This document shows positions 12,330 through 25,043 of a DNA stretch of 64,000 bases, in pieces. The notes beneath the pieces were generated by a model that saw only the letters and a program-made list of their open reading frames with translations, made no database searches and was not told where the DNA came from. The stretch is from Tulasnella sp. 424 (Eukaryota > Basidiomycota > Agaricomycetes > Cantharellales > Tulasnellaceae): positions 1-64,000 of the forward strand of contig WSUB01000095.1 of NCBI GenBank assembly GCA_019633425.1, read 5' to 3'. Numbering within the stretch: the first letter of the stretch is position 1; every line of letters starts with the position of its first letter. Both the position numbers and the translations under genes were made by a program.

Positions 12330-13034
12330 ATGGCCACTCTCCACTCCCCTCGTCCAGCAGACATCACTCTCCCCACTGCTTCGTACAACTTTGGGACCCA
12401 CCCAACCTTGTTTCAGATCGACTGGCAGCCTGGAGACTTCAACTCGAGTCTAAAGGCCGTCAGAGTAAGCCCATCCTCCAATTGACGCTTCACTCCCCCT
12501 CTGACCCGTGCCCAGGCGTTCAGGACAGGAGATGTCATCTGCCCCTTTGAGGGACTCACGTCCGGACCCAAGAGGTATACCTCTGTTCAATGCGGGCCTG
12601 GTCCCGAGGACCATGTCGAGTTGAACTCCGACCTAGTCTACGGTGAGTAGGATGCCATTTCTGCCCAGCAGCTAGCTGATCAGCTACTCGCAGTCAACCA
12701 CTCTTGCGAGCCAAACGTAGCTTTCGACTTATCCTCACCAAGGAGCAATGAGTGGCACGTCAGGGCGTTAAAGAACATCTCTCCTGGGGAACCGTTGTCA
12801 TTCTTCTACCCAAGCACGGAGTGGGAGATGGTTCAACCGTTTAGATGCAACTGCAACACCGAGGTATGTCCACCTGGAGAACGTGAAATCAAATGCGATT
12901 AACGAATTCCCCGAATTCGGTAGACCTGTTTGGGTGAAGTGAGGGGCGCGTTCGCTATGACCTCCGACCAGCTCCGCGAACGTGGATTCATCAACGACTA
13001 TATCTGGAAGAAAGTCCAAGAAAGGGATGAATAA
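12330..13034 (+). CDS. Small SET-domain protein
   Basis: Predicted protein-lysine methyltransferase of the short SET class. Four exons, 12330-12464, 12516-12642, 12694-12863 and 12924-13034, join in phase to 180 residues. The SET core is visible: ICPFEGLTSG near the start of the fold, VNHSCEPNVAF (the NHSCxPN cofactor and catalytic motif), GEPLSFFYPSTEWEM, and a Cys-rich post-SET stretch FRCNCNTETCLGEVRGA. The protein is little more than the SET and post-SET units, with no targeting domain. It is convergent with VMA12, with only 58 bp between stop codons, so the transcripts probably overlap. The substrate is unknown. Confidence 0.88.
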
Positions 13035-13092
13035 TGCTGTCACAATAGCTAGAATATGTCGAATAGAATATTTTCTGATCTCGTGAATCTTC

Positions 13093-13939
13093 CTAATCGT
13101 CATCCGTATTGTCCCGACCATCCGCATGAGCTTGCACGTGCCGACGTCGTAGGGAATCATCGGGTTGCTCGACTCCTGTCGCGGCCGAAGTGGCAGATGT
13201 GTCCTCAGTCTTTGAATCTGCTTCCGACGATATCTCGACCTTCTTCCGTTTGGCGACCCTTTTATTCGTTGTTTGCAAGGCTCGGTCATACCTCCACTGC
13301 CAAATCCAGTAGAGGGTTGCTTCCGTGATCGCGACGGCAAGCGCACCGAATACGGAAAGAAGAGCTTTCTGCAAAAAGTACGCATGAGTTCAATCTCACG
13401 AAATACGGCCTTACAACAGCGGAACTCACGTGGTCTGGACGCATTCCGATGCTCCCTCCCGCCCACCAAGCGGCAACACCCACCCCGACGACGCTGAGAA
13501 AACCGTTGACTAACGCGGAGATGGCCTTGCGTTCTTTCGACTTTAGAATCGCCTCTTCTTCCGGTGTCAGTGGGGGCTTGTATGGTGGGAGTTTTGCGGA
13601 AGGAGACGTAACCGTGCCAGCGAGCAAGGCAATCATCGAGTAGTCCGACGGACCTGCGCATTCCGAGTCAGCCACTCCCACCCCGCGAACATCAAAATGC
13701 TTCAACTCACTGAGACCCTTCTTCTTAAGAGCGTCTCCTCCTTCGCTGCTTTGAGCCCACTGCGAGACACGTCTCAAGAGGTCATATCGCAGCTCAGCTG
13801 CGGAATCGTCGAGTTCGGGCTTGATAGCGATCTTCAGCTGACCAGCAATTTCATCGGGAAGTTCAGGTATATCGTTTAGCTCGGACAGGGTAGCATGTAG
13901 ATGCGGTGGGACGGAGACGGTGGTGGCGGACGTGTCCAT
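13093..13939 (-). CDS. VMA12: V-ATPase assembly factor VMA12/TMEM199-like
   Basis: ER membrane chaperone that, with VMA21 and VMA22, assembles the V0 sector of the vacuolar ATPase. Three exons, 13711-13939, 13430-13653 and 13093-13368, join in phase to 242 residues. The N-terminal half is soluble and acidic. The conserved motif KLPPYKPPLTPEEEAIL is followed by two membrane segments (around ISALVNGFLSVVGVGVAAWW and ALLSVFGALAVAITEATLYW), matching the family layout. The C-terminal tail is long, basic then acidic, ending NTDDD. It is divergent from VMS1 across 181 bp. Confidence 0.85.
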
Positions 13940-14120
13940 TTTGGTTCGCCGGTGTTTGTTTGGTCAGCAATGGGTCTGAGAGTCAACCACCGCCACACTC
14001 GGGATCCGGGAGCGGCCCTCCCTCTGACTCTGTTGACCCGATTTCCCTGTTACCATATAATAAAGCCAGTTCGGCGTTGTTGCAAGAATCGCTAACCATT
14101 CACCTCCACTATTTATCCCA

Positions 14121-16421
14121 ATGGCAACACCTCAAATTATAGAACCGCTTCACTTATTCTCCATCCCACCTGAGGTCTTAGACAATCTCACCTTGCGACC
14201 GTCACCTTTGGCTCAACCTCAGTCATCCGAACCAACTGTAGAAGAACAAGCACCGGTGGGATCCTCCGTTCCGGGTGCAGCATCCTGTAATCTCTGTCCT
14301 GGGACCGCCTTGAACGACGTGCAGGAACAGAGAGCTCATTTCCGATCCGATTGGCATCGATACAACGTTAAACTCCGTCTCCAAAATCCCGGAGCGAATC
14401 CTGTGACAGAGACTCAGTTTGCGAATCTTGTTGATGGTTCGCCTTTTGATACGTCTGCTTGAAACCTTCATCGCTAATGCCCAGTCGCAGGTCTCGAGGA
14501 GTCTATTTCCGGGTCAGAATCTTCCGATTCGAATGCAACCGATGCGTCAGAAGACAAGGTTGCCGCTCTTCTTCACCGAACCCGGTTAAAGGGCAAGTCG
14601 CGATCCGTTTCCCCGGAAGGCCGCAACATTCCCAAGTCCCCAATCCTGTGGTTCACGTCTGCCAGCATACCAGACACGCAGTTCGGTATCTATGCTACAA
14701 TATTCTCAGCGTACTCGTCGTCGGATACCTATGTTCAGGAGCTTCGAGAGATGCAAGACGGCGGCGAGGAGGGGCGACAGTGGGCTGTATTCATGACCGC
14801 TGGAGGGCACTTTGCCGGAGCTGTCATCCGAGTGTCAAAATCTGTTGAAGAGAAAACTGCTGAAGCGGCCGAAGCTGCAGCAGCTGCATCCGCCGCTCCA
14901 AAGAAGAAGCCAAAGGCGTCCAAAGCGTCGTCTAAACCCGCTTTCTTCCTGGAGGTTATCCAGCACAAGACGTTCCACCGTTATACAAGTTAGCACTCGG
15001 TTCCTTCTTTTACCCCGATTCTCTGAGTGAAACTTATGTCATTATCCAGCCCGTAGAAAGCAAGGTGGTTCGCAATCAGTGAACGATAACGCCAAGGGCC
15101 CTGCGAAGAGCGCAGGTGCACAGCTGCGACGGTATGGCGAGCAAGCGTTGAAGGATGTATGTGTTTTCCAGTCGCCTAGATTTTGACTTCCGATGAAGTT
15201 GACGCTCCGTTTATTAGGACATTCGGGGCCTTCTCGCCGAGTGGCGTGAGGACATCGACGCGTCGGAGCGAATATTCATCAGAGCTAACACGGCCAATAT
15301 GAGAATATTCCTCGACTTTGAAGACAGTCCTGTTCAAAAGAGTAAGTGTTTTGGGTGATATTTCAGGACTCGATGGAGCTCATTCTCCGAACCCCAGACG
15401 ATGAAAGGCTCAGAACCTTTCCCTTCCCAACACGACGGCCTGTACGTATATTTTACGTTCCATCTCGACTGTGAATAACATTCATCTTTTCTTTCTCTAG
15501 ACTCAATCTGAAGTGATCCGTTGTGTAACGGAAGTCCTTCGCGTCAAAATATCGCACCTTACTGAAGATGCCTTGGCCGCTCAAGATCAAGCGGTCCTCG
15601 ACTCTCTCCCAAAACCAAAGCCCGCCCCAGTTCCCAGCACCAAGCCTCCGCCATCAGAGCCTAAGGCTGGCCCTCCAAAGCTCAGCAAAGAAGAGGAACG
15701 TAACCGCGACCTGTGGAACCGGATGTTGGATATGGTCCGAAAGGGTCGATTGGAACCGCTTAAGACCTTTTGGGATAAACAAGGCCGCGATCTTGCAGGA
15801 GGCAGCGATAGTCTTTTGCCAGAATGGCTCGACCCTAAAGATGGAGCGAATGCCACACTACTCCAAGTAGCTACATCCTTCGCTCAGCCGGAGGTGGTAC
15901 GGTGGTTACTGGAAGACTTGCGAGCGGATCCAACCATTCCGGTCCCACCTCAGCTGGTCAAGTACAAGGATGGCGAAGCTGACGAAGGCCAGACGGCGTA
16001 CGACCTTGCCCCAAACCTTGAAACCCGCAACGTGTTTGGGAGATGTGCGTATATTCACCCAGATTGGTGGGACTGGCAAGGGAAAGGTCGCGTAAAGACG
16101 ATCCTCACACCGGAAGCGGAGGCCAAGCAGAAGAGAGAAGAGGCCAAACGGGCGAAGATGCGGGAGAGAGCGAAGGAGCGTGAGGCTGCTGCCAAGCCAG
16201 CTATCGTCGAGGAAGCGGAGCCACCGAAGCAAGATAAACCTGCCAAAGCCGTCGATCAGAAGCCCAAAGCAGGACCACAACGTCTTGGGGGTTCAGGTTC
16301 CAACGCTGCGACAGAGATGCAATCAGTTACTGGCCTGACACCAGAGATGCGTGCCAGGATCGAAAGAGAGAGAAGAGCCAGGGCTGCGGAAGAGAGGATG
16401 AAAGCTCTCGGGGGCAGGTAA
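14121..16421 (+). CDS. VMS1: Peptidyl-tRNA endonuclease VMS1/ANKZF1
   Basis: Releases nascent chains from stalled 60S ribosomes in ribosome quality control and links CDC48/p97 to mitochondrial stress. Six exons join in phase: 14121-14436, 14491-14988, 15050-15156, 15218-15341, 15398-15441 and 15501-16421, giving 669 residues. In order: an N-terminal C2H2 finger (CNLCPGT...HFRSDWHRYN); the VLRF1 release-factor-like domain with AGGHFAGAVI, HRYTTRRKQGGSQS (the Gln of GGSQ is the catalytic residue in the family) and KSAGAQLRRYGEQAL; an ankyrin region (NATLLQVATSFAQPEVVRWLL); a Lys/Glu/Ala coiled coil; and a C-terminal VIM matching R-x5-AA-x2-R (RERRARAAEER) that binds CDC48. The first intron has an unusual GTTCGC donor. 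Confidence 0.93.
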
Positions 16422-16526
16422 AAGTAGATGCCATTATACCGACAAGTAATTCTAGTAGCTCCATTAGATAATTTCAGTTTTATTGGAGTGCCTGGTGGCA
16501 ACGAGGAGACAAGTAAGGTGACCCCA

Positions 16527-19500
16527 TTAAGCCTCTGGCAGGATGGAGATAGCCTGTGCCGCCTTGCTTGAATCCGCCGGATGATTATCACGAATTAAGA
16601 TATCCTTGCCATCCTCCGAGACCCGTATAACAACAGTGTCGCCATTCCTAGTAGACTTGGTTAGCCTCGAGTGCGTTGAATATCCCCAAACCGAGACTGA
16701 CCTTATTGTTCCGTCGAGAAGTTTCTTGGCCAGAGGGAAGAGCACCTGCAAGCACGAAGTGTCAGTCTGTGATCAACACGTGAAGATATATCATATTAAT
16801 ACCTTGGTTCGAACGACTCTTGCGATCGCCCTAGCACCATAAGCATCGGAGTAACCCGCTTGCGCGAGCCATTCCTTAGCCTTGTCGTCGACGTCGAGAT
16901 TGATTCTCCTGTCGCGGACACGATCCAGCACATCCCGCAGTCTTAACGAAACGACTTCCAAGATCGACTCCCTGGAGAGTTTGTTGAAGACTTGAATCGA
17001 GTCGAGACGATTAAGGAGCTCAGGAGCGAAATACTCAGATGCGCGTCCAACGACTTGATCCTTGGCCGCATCCGTGACGATCCCGTTTTCGAGGACAGCG
17101 CTTGGGTCGGCTAGAATATCGCTTCCGAGGTTGGAGGTGAGGATGATGATTGTGTTCTACGAAGGGATGTTGAGCCAAGCGTAGCAAGTAGGCAATCCCT
17201 CATACCCACCTTGAAGTCTACTTTCCGGCCTTGTGAATCAGTCAGACTGCCTTCATCCAAAACCTGTAATAGAATTTGGGAGACGTCAGGGTGCGCCTTT
17301 TCGACCTCGTCCAGGAGAAGCACGGCATATGGTCGTCTGCGGATAGCTAGTAGAATTGACAACCAAGGTTAGCCCGCTGACTGCCTGGCTCGTCGAAATT
17401 GGTCGAGGTACCTTCGGTAAGCTGTCCTCCTTCTTCAAACCCGACATATCCAGGTGCGGCACCAATGAGACGTGAAAGAGTATGGCGGTCATGATATTCA
17501 CTCATATTGATGGTGATCCTTTCCGCAAGCCGTCAGCACAGCGAGCCTCAAGGGCATATATGCGGAAGAACACGTACAAGCCCCGATGTTCGTCGTTATA
17601 TAGGAACGAAGCGAGTGCCTTAGCAAGCTCAGTCTTTCCGGTTCCCGTGGCTCCCATAAACAGGAACGATGCGACCGGGCGGTTGGGATTTTGGAGCCCA
17701 GCACGGGCAATACGGACGGCATCTGAAACCCCATTGAGGACGTGATCCTGTCCAACCACTCTCTGCCTAAGGCTGTCTTCCATCTAAGAGACGAAGCGAG
17801 AACATCAGTACAACGGGTCAACAGGCAAAAGGCAGAATTCCGGTCTCACGTGAAGCAGTTTCTCCCTCTCGCCCTTCAAAAGGTTTTGAACAGGGATGCC
17901 GGTTGCTTTGCTGACCACGCGGCCGATGTCGGCGGCCGTCACGCGGTCATGCAAAAGGTTTTGTGCAGCGTCCTCTTCTGCGTGCTCCGCGGACGACTCT
18001 TTCGAGAGCTTGGATTCTAACTCCGGGATAGTCTGGTATCGTAGTCGGGATGCCTTTTCATACTCTCCCTGTCGCTGAGCGACTTCCAGCTCATACTTGC
18101 TTTCTTCAAGCTTCCGTTTCACCTCACGCAGCTCGTGAATGCGGGCGCGCTCTAGAAATAATTCGGCAAATCAGTGCCCAAAGGAATAGAGATGGCAGAG
18201 CAAGTACGGACCAGCTTGCCATGTTCCTGTCAGGTCACTGGCCTGTCTCCTTTTTTCTGCCAAGGTGGCTTCTACCTTCTCCCTACGCTCCACACTAAAT
18301 ATATCCGTTTCTTTGCGCAGAGATTCCAGCTCAATCTATTTATTCATGGTGTGTCAAGAAAAGGGATCACGGGTTATGGGGGTGTCATACTGACCTGCAG
18401 AGTAACAATTTCTCGGTCTAAAGCCTCGAGTTCGTCGGGTTTCGACTCTAGGGTTAGCCGAAGGGAACTGGCAGCCTCATCCACGAGGTCAATGGCCTTA
18501 TCTGGAAGATGGCGATCCGTGATGTATCGCGCGCCATAGACCGCGGCTAAGGCAAGGGGGAGCGTAATTTAGGTCAGACATCACGGCCGCGGACTCGGTT
18601 CACTCCGACGAACGTACCCGTCACCAGCGCTCCATCAGAGATTTCAACTCCGTGATGTAGTTCATACTTACTCCGTAAACCACGGAGAATGGATATAGTA
18701 GACTCCACGGTCGGCTCTTCGATCTGTACGGGCTGGAACCGTCGATCAAGAGCAGGGTCTTTCGATATCGTCTTTCTGTATTCGTCAGCTAATGGAAAGT
18801 GCACATCATTAGAATTCAGAAAGGGATCTAGCGAAACAATGTGACATACGTGTGGTGGCGCCGACAAGGTGCAGCGTTCCTCGAGCGAGAGGAGGCTTGA
18901 TCATCTGACCGGCGTCGACGGAGCCTTCTGCCTTGCCGAGGTTGAGGAGCATATCTGTTCGAGTAATGGTCAATATTTAGCCGAGTGCGACGCGAGTCTA
19001 GACACAGCATACGGAGTTCGTCAATAAAGCAAATGACGTCGTCTGAAGCTTCCTCGATGTCCCGAAGCAATGCCTTGAACTTGGATTCGAACTGTCCTCT
19101 AATTCCAGATCCAGCAACAAGGCTGGCCAAGTCAAGGGAGAGGACGCGTTTGTTGTGGAGGGACTTTGGGAGCGGACACAATTAAGCTATCGAGTTCGTT
19201 GGACCAGCAAGGTTTCTCTTACCTCGGGCACTTCTTTGGAAACAATGCGACTTGCGAGACCTTCCACTACGGCCGTCTTTCCTACACCAGCATTGCCTAG
19301 GAGGACTGGGTTTGATTTCGTTCTACGCGATAGAACTAGGGTTGTATGGGGTTAGCCAGGGAAATCGGGGCCCTTGGACAACAGCCCCTCACTTTGTATC
19401 GTCCGTCGAATCTCTAGTGATGGGTCCCGCGAGTTAGTATATGGTTTGGCGTAGACATCTGATAAAATCATACCTTCGTCTCTTCCTATTACTGGATCTA

Positions 19501-19789
19501 GTTTGCCTTCACGTGCGAGTTCAGTCAAGTCGATGCTCTGGGCCTCTACTATCAGCACTTTCGGCAGTTAACCCTAATGAGCAGAGACACATACAAACTC
19601 CTTCAAAGCCTCTCCCTTTTGGGGGGCTTGATTAAATTGGAATCCAGGAAAACCACCTCCCTGGCCACCAGGAGGGCCGTTCGGAGGCATCTGGGCGTAG
19701 TATCGTTGAGATGTTCGCCTGCAAATCGCTGCCAGACGTTGTCCCGTAACCAGACGTCTAGCGACTGGTAATGATGTGAGCTTGAACAT
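16527..19789 (-). CDS. HSP78: Mitochondrial AAA+ disaggregase HSP78 (ClpB-type)
   Basis: Matrix chaperone that pulls proteins out of aggregates with mtHsp70 and aids thermotolerance. The many-exon minus-strand gene gives roughly 800 residues, as in yeast Hsp78, and lacks the ClpB N-domain. A basic presequence ([18 protein letters not shown]...SQRYY) is followed by a Gly/Pro linker. NBD1 has LDPVIGRDE, Walker A GNAGVGKT near residue 110 and FIDEL. A middle coiled coil follows ([18 protein letters not shown]). NBD2 has RVVGQDHV, Walker [11 protein letters not shown] near residue 510, the pore loop [23 protein letters not shown] and [12 protein letters not shown]. The first five splice points (19789-19595, 19543-19474, 19413-19393, 19335-19223, 19163-19013) are phase-consistent, including a 21-nt exon. 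It is divergent from condensin subunit 2. Confidence 0.95.
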
Positions 19790-19897
19790 TAGAGGGTTTG
19801 CTGTCGAAGATGCAAGTAGGTTGGATGCTGAAGACACGATGGTGGTACCAAACCACACCGGAAAGATCTTAAGAGTGAAGCCGCTGCTGAGAGAGCT

Positions 19898-19905
19898 TTC
19901 GAGAA
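19898..19905. promoter_or_regulatory. Possible minimal heat-shock element
   Basis: TTCGAGAA, two inverted nGAAn units, lies about 110 bp upstream of the HSP78 start in the 273-bp divergent promoter. A full element needs three units and the third is absent, so this is only suggestive. Confidence 0.25.
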
Positions 19906-20062
19906 CAAGCGCGCAATTACTACACCTCCCAAAAATATGTAGAATGTGGGAATGTTTTTGAGGGACCGTGTCACGTGGATCGTTTGGGTTCGAACCGCTC
20001 GACTCTAGCAACACCCTTCAAGACACGCGTTGACACACCCTCTACTTCGAACTTTCTCTACG

Positions 20063-23000
20063 ATGTCTCGACGTGCCACGAAGGTCGAAGCTGAATCTGA
20101 CGCGTCCACCGACCCCGAGAACGTCTCTGACGAAGAGTTCGCGCAACCAACAAAGCGTGGAGCCAAGGTCAAGAAGCGCTTCAGCGCCGTCGAAATTCCT
20201 CTAAACGATATCCAAAACGCGGCAGACGAAGATACCGGGTCCGATGCCTCAGATCGCGCGACACCTCCAGTCGTCAAAGGCTTGAAGCGCAAGTCATCGA
20301 CGATCGAGATGAACGACGACAACGCGGAGAAGCGGAAACGGCGGAAGAGTGCCAAGCATTCCGTGTCGTACAACAAACCTCCTAACGTCGGAGACCATGA
20401 AGAAGCTTTGAGATCTAGCCAGAGCAAGAGGGCGGATGAGGATGTTCCCGCAACACCGAAGAAGAACGCGTCGGGTTCTGGCTCTGGACCCAAGACTCCG
20501 AAGGTTTCAGCACTCGCTCGTGCCAACCATTTGAACGCAGTAGCTCAAACCCCAGTCCCAGCTGTACCTGTGGATATCCTCAATAGCAAATATGAGGAAT
20601 GGATGAAGATGGCTACCGATAATGTTAGTGCAATAGCTTCTTTGTATCTCTCTCGAGGGTAACACCAAAGCTGACAAGGTGTTCCTAAATAGAAAATTAA
20701 CGCCAACAATGCATGGAATTTCGCTCTTATCGACTACTTCCAGGACATGTCTCTCCTTCGGAATGAACTTGACAACTCCATCAACTTCCAGAAAGCCTCT
20801 TTCACTCTCGACGGCTGTGTAAAGATTTGGACGAGCCGAGTTGACAGTGTTGGGACCGAAACGGGCAAGCTTCTTAGCAATTTAGCTGATGAAATCCGTG
20901 GTGCTCGTGAAGGAGACGAAAGGGAGGATGGTGACGAGGGAGACGGTGATGGTGAAGGGAAGGTCAAGAAGCAAAAGGTCTGCTGTTTGCACTAAGATCG
21001 ACAAAACATGATATTTACTCCTTCATTATAGGCCCATCGGTCTGAGGCGACTTTAGCGAAGTCTTTTGCCGCTCTTCAAGTGAAGAAACTTGACTTGGAA
21101 TTCACGGTCGACCCTTTGTTCAAGAAGACCTGTGCAGACTTTGACGAGGGAGGAGCCATGGGCCTGTTGCTGAATCACCTCGCTGTTGATGAAAAGCTCC
21201 GGGTCGTATTTGATGCAGGCGATTCGAGGTTAGAAGGGGTGGATGAAGAGAATCCAGACGTTGAGAGCTTACCAGTGGACCTCACGGAATTGCGAGGTAG
21301 GCTATCCGCTCGGATTACAACTCAAGCCGCCGGAAGCTAACGTATTTTATTTAGCCAAATTTCTCCCCTCGGTTGACGCGATTTCGACTAAGACCATCAC
21401 GGAATCTCTCGCTGACTTCCACTTCGCAATGTCCGGCAATGCTGAACAATTCATGAACTCGTTCGGCAAGTCCACCTACAATGACGCCCAAGATGACGAC
21501 GATGGGGCCTCCGTTGGAGGAGATGGTCCCTTGGGTGATTTTGGAATGGGCGGAGACGACATGCCGATGGATGATGGTCCAGCAGAAGATTTCTTCACTG
21601 GCGATCAAGCTATTCCTGACGATCCTGTCAACTATGCTGCAGCCAACGCTGAAGAAGGTGAAGGGATTCGAACCGTCCCTCTCGGACCTGTAGAGAACTT
21701 CGATCCGAGGCGCGCCCCCAATGAGAGGGACCTTGTCATGGCTATGGCCGAAGATGGGGAAGAAATGCTGGATTACTTCGATACTGCTGTTATGAAGAAC
21801 TGGGCTGGGCCACAGCATTGGAAGTTGCGGCGTGTGGCGAAAAAAGGTACGCTATTCCTTGCTGAAACTTGATCAGAGATGTATAACTGATGGCTTGATG
21901 GTTCTGGATAACTAGCGGACCCTGCAACCGAGGGTACCGCACCGGCTAAGACGAAGAAAGAGAAGGTCTCTTTTGAGATCGATTTCTCGGCCCCTCCGGT
22001 TCAGTCGTCCAAAGAATTATTCGCGCCAGCTACCGGCTCAACGATCACCATGCCAGCGGGCACTGGTGCACTCGTCTCGACTGCATCCTCGACAGGAAAG
22101 CGCAAGAGTAAAAAGACCAATATCAAACGCGATGATCACCTGCTTCCGGACGATATGCACTTCAGTAGTGCTCAGCTTTTAAGGTTATTTAGGAAGCCTA
22201 AGTTTACGGTGAGTAGGCTGGTTCTCTTTATGTCAAGATTCCTTAGTGGGCGTGAGGCCCTGTTGGACCGGAAGAAAGAAGGCTTAATGTGGCCGTGTGG
22301 GCTCTGTATTGCTAGCTCAAGATGCGGCGCTTCGGAGGCGGAGGCGCTGGCGCTGGTCAGAATGGTGAGATAGCTCTGCCTTTGTTTACTTTTCTTTCCT
22401 TCTTTCCGTGACAGCCTCAGGAGTGGAAAGCATCCCGTAATCCCGACTATCATGCTGCTACGTCTACGACCTCATCCCGCACTCGCGCTGCCCCTTCTAT
22501 CGGAAGTCGAGGCGGCGCCGAAACGAGTCGCTCATATCTGCTCTCTCACGGAAGCGACGAATCTCAACGAACTCGGACGTGCTCGAAATCGAATAGTCGA
22601 TTGCCGCAACCCGCTCAGGCGGGTAGTATCATTGGTGGAAGGACTCCTGTGGATGATGCGCTCGGGATTGGGGATGCAGTGGACGATGCGGAAGTTGGAA
22701 GAGCTGGCGGGGATGGAAACGCGGGCTTTGACGACGGCTACACGATGGACTTAGAACGGTATCTTACTGTCATCTTGGATGGTGTAGGGGAAGACTTTGC
22801 CGAACGGCCAGATGGCGAAATCGATGAAAGATTCTGGGCGAACGCCGCTGCCGCCCATGCCCAACAAGGTCCTTTGGGCGGAGAGGATGGAGACGAAAGT
22901 ACGTCGCATTTTATGCTTGCTTCGTTCGAAGCGTGGCAACTGAACAACGCTGTTTGTGCGATGAAGCTGGTCCTTTACCCTTCAACACACAGTTCCTCAA

Positions 23001-23618
23001 CGAAGACGACTACGATGATGGTCCTGGCCTGGACGACGACTTTGGTGGTGATGACGTCCCTCGAACTACTGAAGAAGAGGACCTCTTAGCTGCCACTCAA
23101 GGTCTATTGAAGCGCACCCGACCCGAGTTCGTCAACTACGCAAAGAAAGCCAAACGAGTAGACGTGAGGAAGTTGAAAGAAAATATATGGAAGTCCTTGG
23201 ACATTGTCGTGGACCACGGTGACAAGGAAGAAGATGAAGAGGAAGACGAGGATAGATCAGTTGTGGTACGTATTGCCAGATGACCAGGTTCTGCATTGAA
23301 CTCATAAACGTCCTATCCTAATTCTCCTAGAATGAGAAGCCACCAACAGACCCCAAGGACGCTCGAGAGTTCAGCAATGTAATACATAACCTCGAATCGT
23401 CTTACCCCAGGGAGAAGATGGAAGAGATCAGTACAAGCTTCTGTTTCATTTGCCTCCTGCACTTGGCCAACGAACAGGGTTTGAAAATTGAAACTCAACC
23501 GTCAAGTCGGGTGGAGGTTGTCAACGACGATGACGATGATGTCGAAGCTGGGAAGCGGGTTGGAGATCTCTGGGGTTTGAAGGTGTTCCGGGACCCCAAT
23601 GCCACAAGAGCAGCATAG
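20063..23618 (+). CDS. BRN1: Condensin complex subunit 2 (Barren/CAP-H/BRN1)
   Basis: Kleisin subunit that closes the SMC2-SMC4 ring in condensin for mitotic chromosome compaction; nuclear. The N-terminal region is charged and Ser-rich with basic clusters (KRKRRKSAKH). The Barren signature follows: INANNAWNFALIDYFQDM, with FTLDGCVKIWTSRVDSVGTE next and VKKLDLEFTVDPLFKKTCAD and EGGAMGLLLNHL after an intron. Later exons encode the acidic centre (GDFGMGGDDMPMDDGP), MKNWAGPQHWKLRRV, KTKKEKVSFEIDFSAPP, LPDDMHFSSAQLLRLFRKPK, and the C-terminal winged-helix segment (KRVDVRKLKENIWKSL; EISTSFCFICLLHLANEQGL) that binds SMC2 or SMC4. The start at 20063 is preferred over the in-frame ATG at 20030, which would add unrelated residues. 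Confidence 0.93.
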
Positions 23619-24100
23619 AGGGGTTTATCCAACATCCGCGGGGCGGGCTCTTAGTCACGAGTATACCCTTCCTTCCGGTCCGTAGAGCTGTTACAACAAT
23701 TCGGAATGTTGTATTTTATGTATCTTTCGTTAATGCCCAACTCCTATAATGGTCTAGCTCGTGCGTTGCGCGCCATAACATTACCATCAGGAGCCAGAAT
23801 GCCTGGAATTGCACAACACTGAGCTGCGGACTGTTCGGGGCCATGTATTCCGTGCTTTCAAGGCCTTAGCGTTACTTTTTATTATTGCTCTGGCTTCAAC
23901 ACCTTGGACAGGAGTAATTAATCTTACGTGGCAGCACAATCAAGGATATGCCAGGGGGGGTGGGGTTGAATTCAGACGAGTAGTAGATACTCAGGTCTAG
24001 AGCTAAAGATTTCGGTTCAGGGATACAAGCTTAGACATCTGATTAAAGACACTCTGGGACCAAGCATAGTAATCTCAAACCGGGTGGATGGATCGAACTT
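23619..24100. other. Convergent intergenic region
   Basis: 3' flanks of condensin subunit 2 and the Nudix gene. AT-rich with no coding-looking frame. No gene seen. Confidence 0.5.
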
Positions 24101-25043
24101 TTATTCATACAATCCCATGGTACGCATGAAAACATTGAGATACCATCCTGTGAGGCCCCATATCTCCAAACGACCCGGTTGTGGGCTCCCCCCTACTTCA
24201 TCTTCCTCTGTGGGGGCTGGCGAATCAATCCCAGCGGCATGCGCTTCGTCCGTGACGTCGACAGCGTAGTATGCCGTGGAGCCACGGAACGCATGGGGTC
24301 TGACGACCTTTAGGTCGACAAGCGATTCGAATGGCTTGTGAAATGCGTGGACAACCTCTGCCGGTGAGAGAGTGAGAGACTTGAGGGAAATGCTGGGTAG
24401 CGGGTCCGTTGCGCGTTCAAGGGGCAAGGGTTCTGAGATAGGCGACGAGTGGATGAAGCCCTAAGATGAAGAATGTTATTGGTGAAAGTGTCAGGATGGG
24501 TATCAAAAAACTTACGACGTATGGGTAAACTCGAAGACCAGAGAGGCTAAGGACCGACGGACCAATACGGCCCAACACCTCGACTTGGTCAGGGTTTATT
24601 CCAGTTTCTTCTTGCGTTTCCCGGAGGGCAGCGGCCAGATATGAGTCATCCGTCTGTATATGGTGAAGCGCTTGGCTTAGATTTCAAGTTGGCCATCAAG
24701 AATTTGCCACTCACTGGGTCGACCTTCCCGCCAGGAAAGCTGTCAAAGCACGATCAGACTCCGTCTCCTCGCTCGCTAAAAAAAGCCTACTCGCATACCT
24801 TACCTCGCCCGAGTGATGTCTCAGCTTCCCGCGAATTTCGAAGAGTAGTCCCGGTCGTGATTCGACATTGCAGAGTGGTATAAGGACTGCCGCTGTTCTG
24901 GGGCTTGTGCCTAGAGTTGGCGATTCTTCACCAGGAAACGCTTCTGAGAGCCGCTGTCTTATACTTGCAAGACTTTGGGAAGTGAATGGTTTGTCAAGAG
25001 TAAAGTATGGGGAAACTTGGCGGGGCGGAGGGAGACGAAGCAT
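24101..25043 (-). CDS. PCD1: Nudix hydrolase, CoA diphosphatase-like (PCD1/NUDT7-8)
   Basis: Predicted to hydrolyse CoA and its oxidised or acyl forms; yeast and animal relatives act in peroxisomes or mitochondria. Four exons join in phase: 24799-25043, 24715-24739, 24516-24653 and 24101-24460, giving 255 residues. The spliced product reads GEVSFPGGKVDPTDDS, then AALRETQEETGI, which matches the Nudix box G-x5-E-x7-RE-x2-EE-x-G closely apart from an Asp-rich loop. HHSGEVSFPGGK and AAVLIPLC upstream are typical of the CoA subfamily. The Nudix box is spread over three exons, one of only 25 nt. The C-terminal half has a Pro/Glu-rich insertion (APTEEDEVGG) before the final GLTGWYLNVFMR helix. No clear PTS1 is present (it ends GLYE). 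Confidence 0.88.

Noticed and set aside
19987..19997. GGTTCGAACC resembling a tRNA B box
   Set aside because: Positions 10-11 do not fit the consensus, no A box upstream, and no acceptor stem can be formed.
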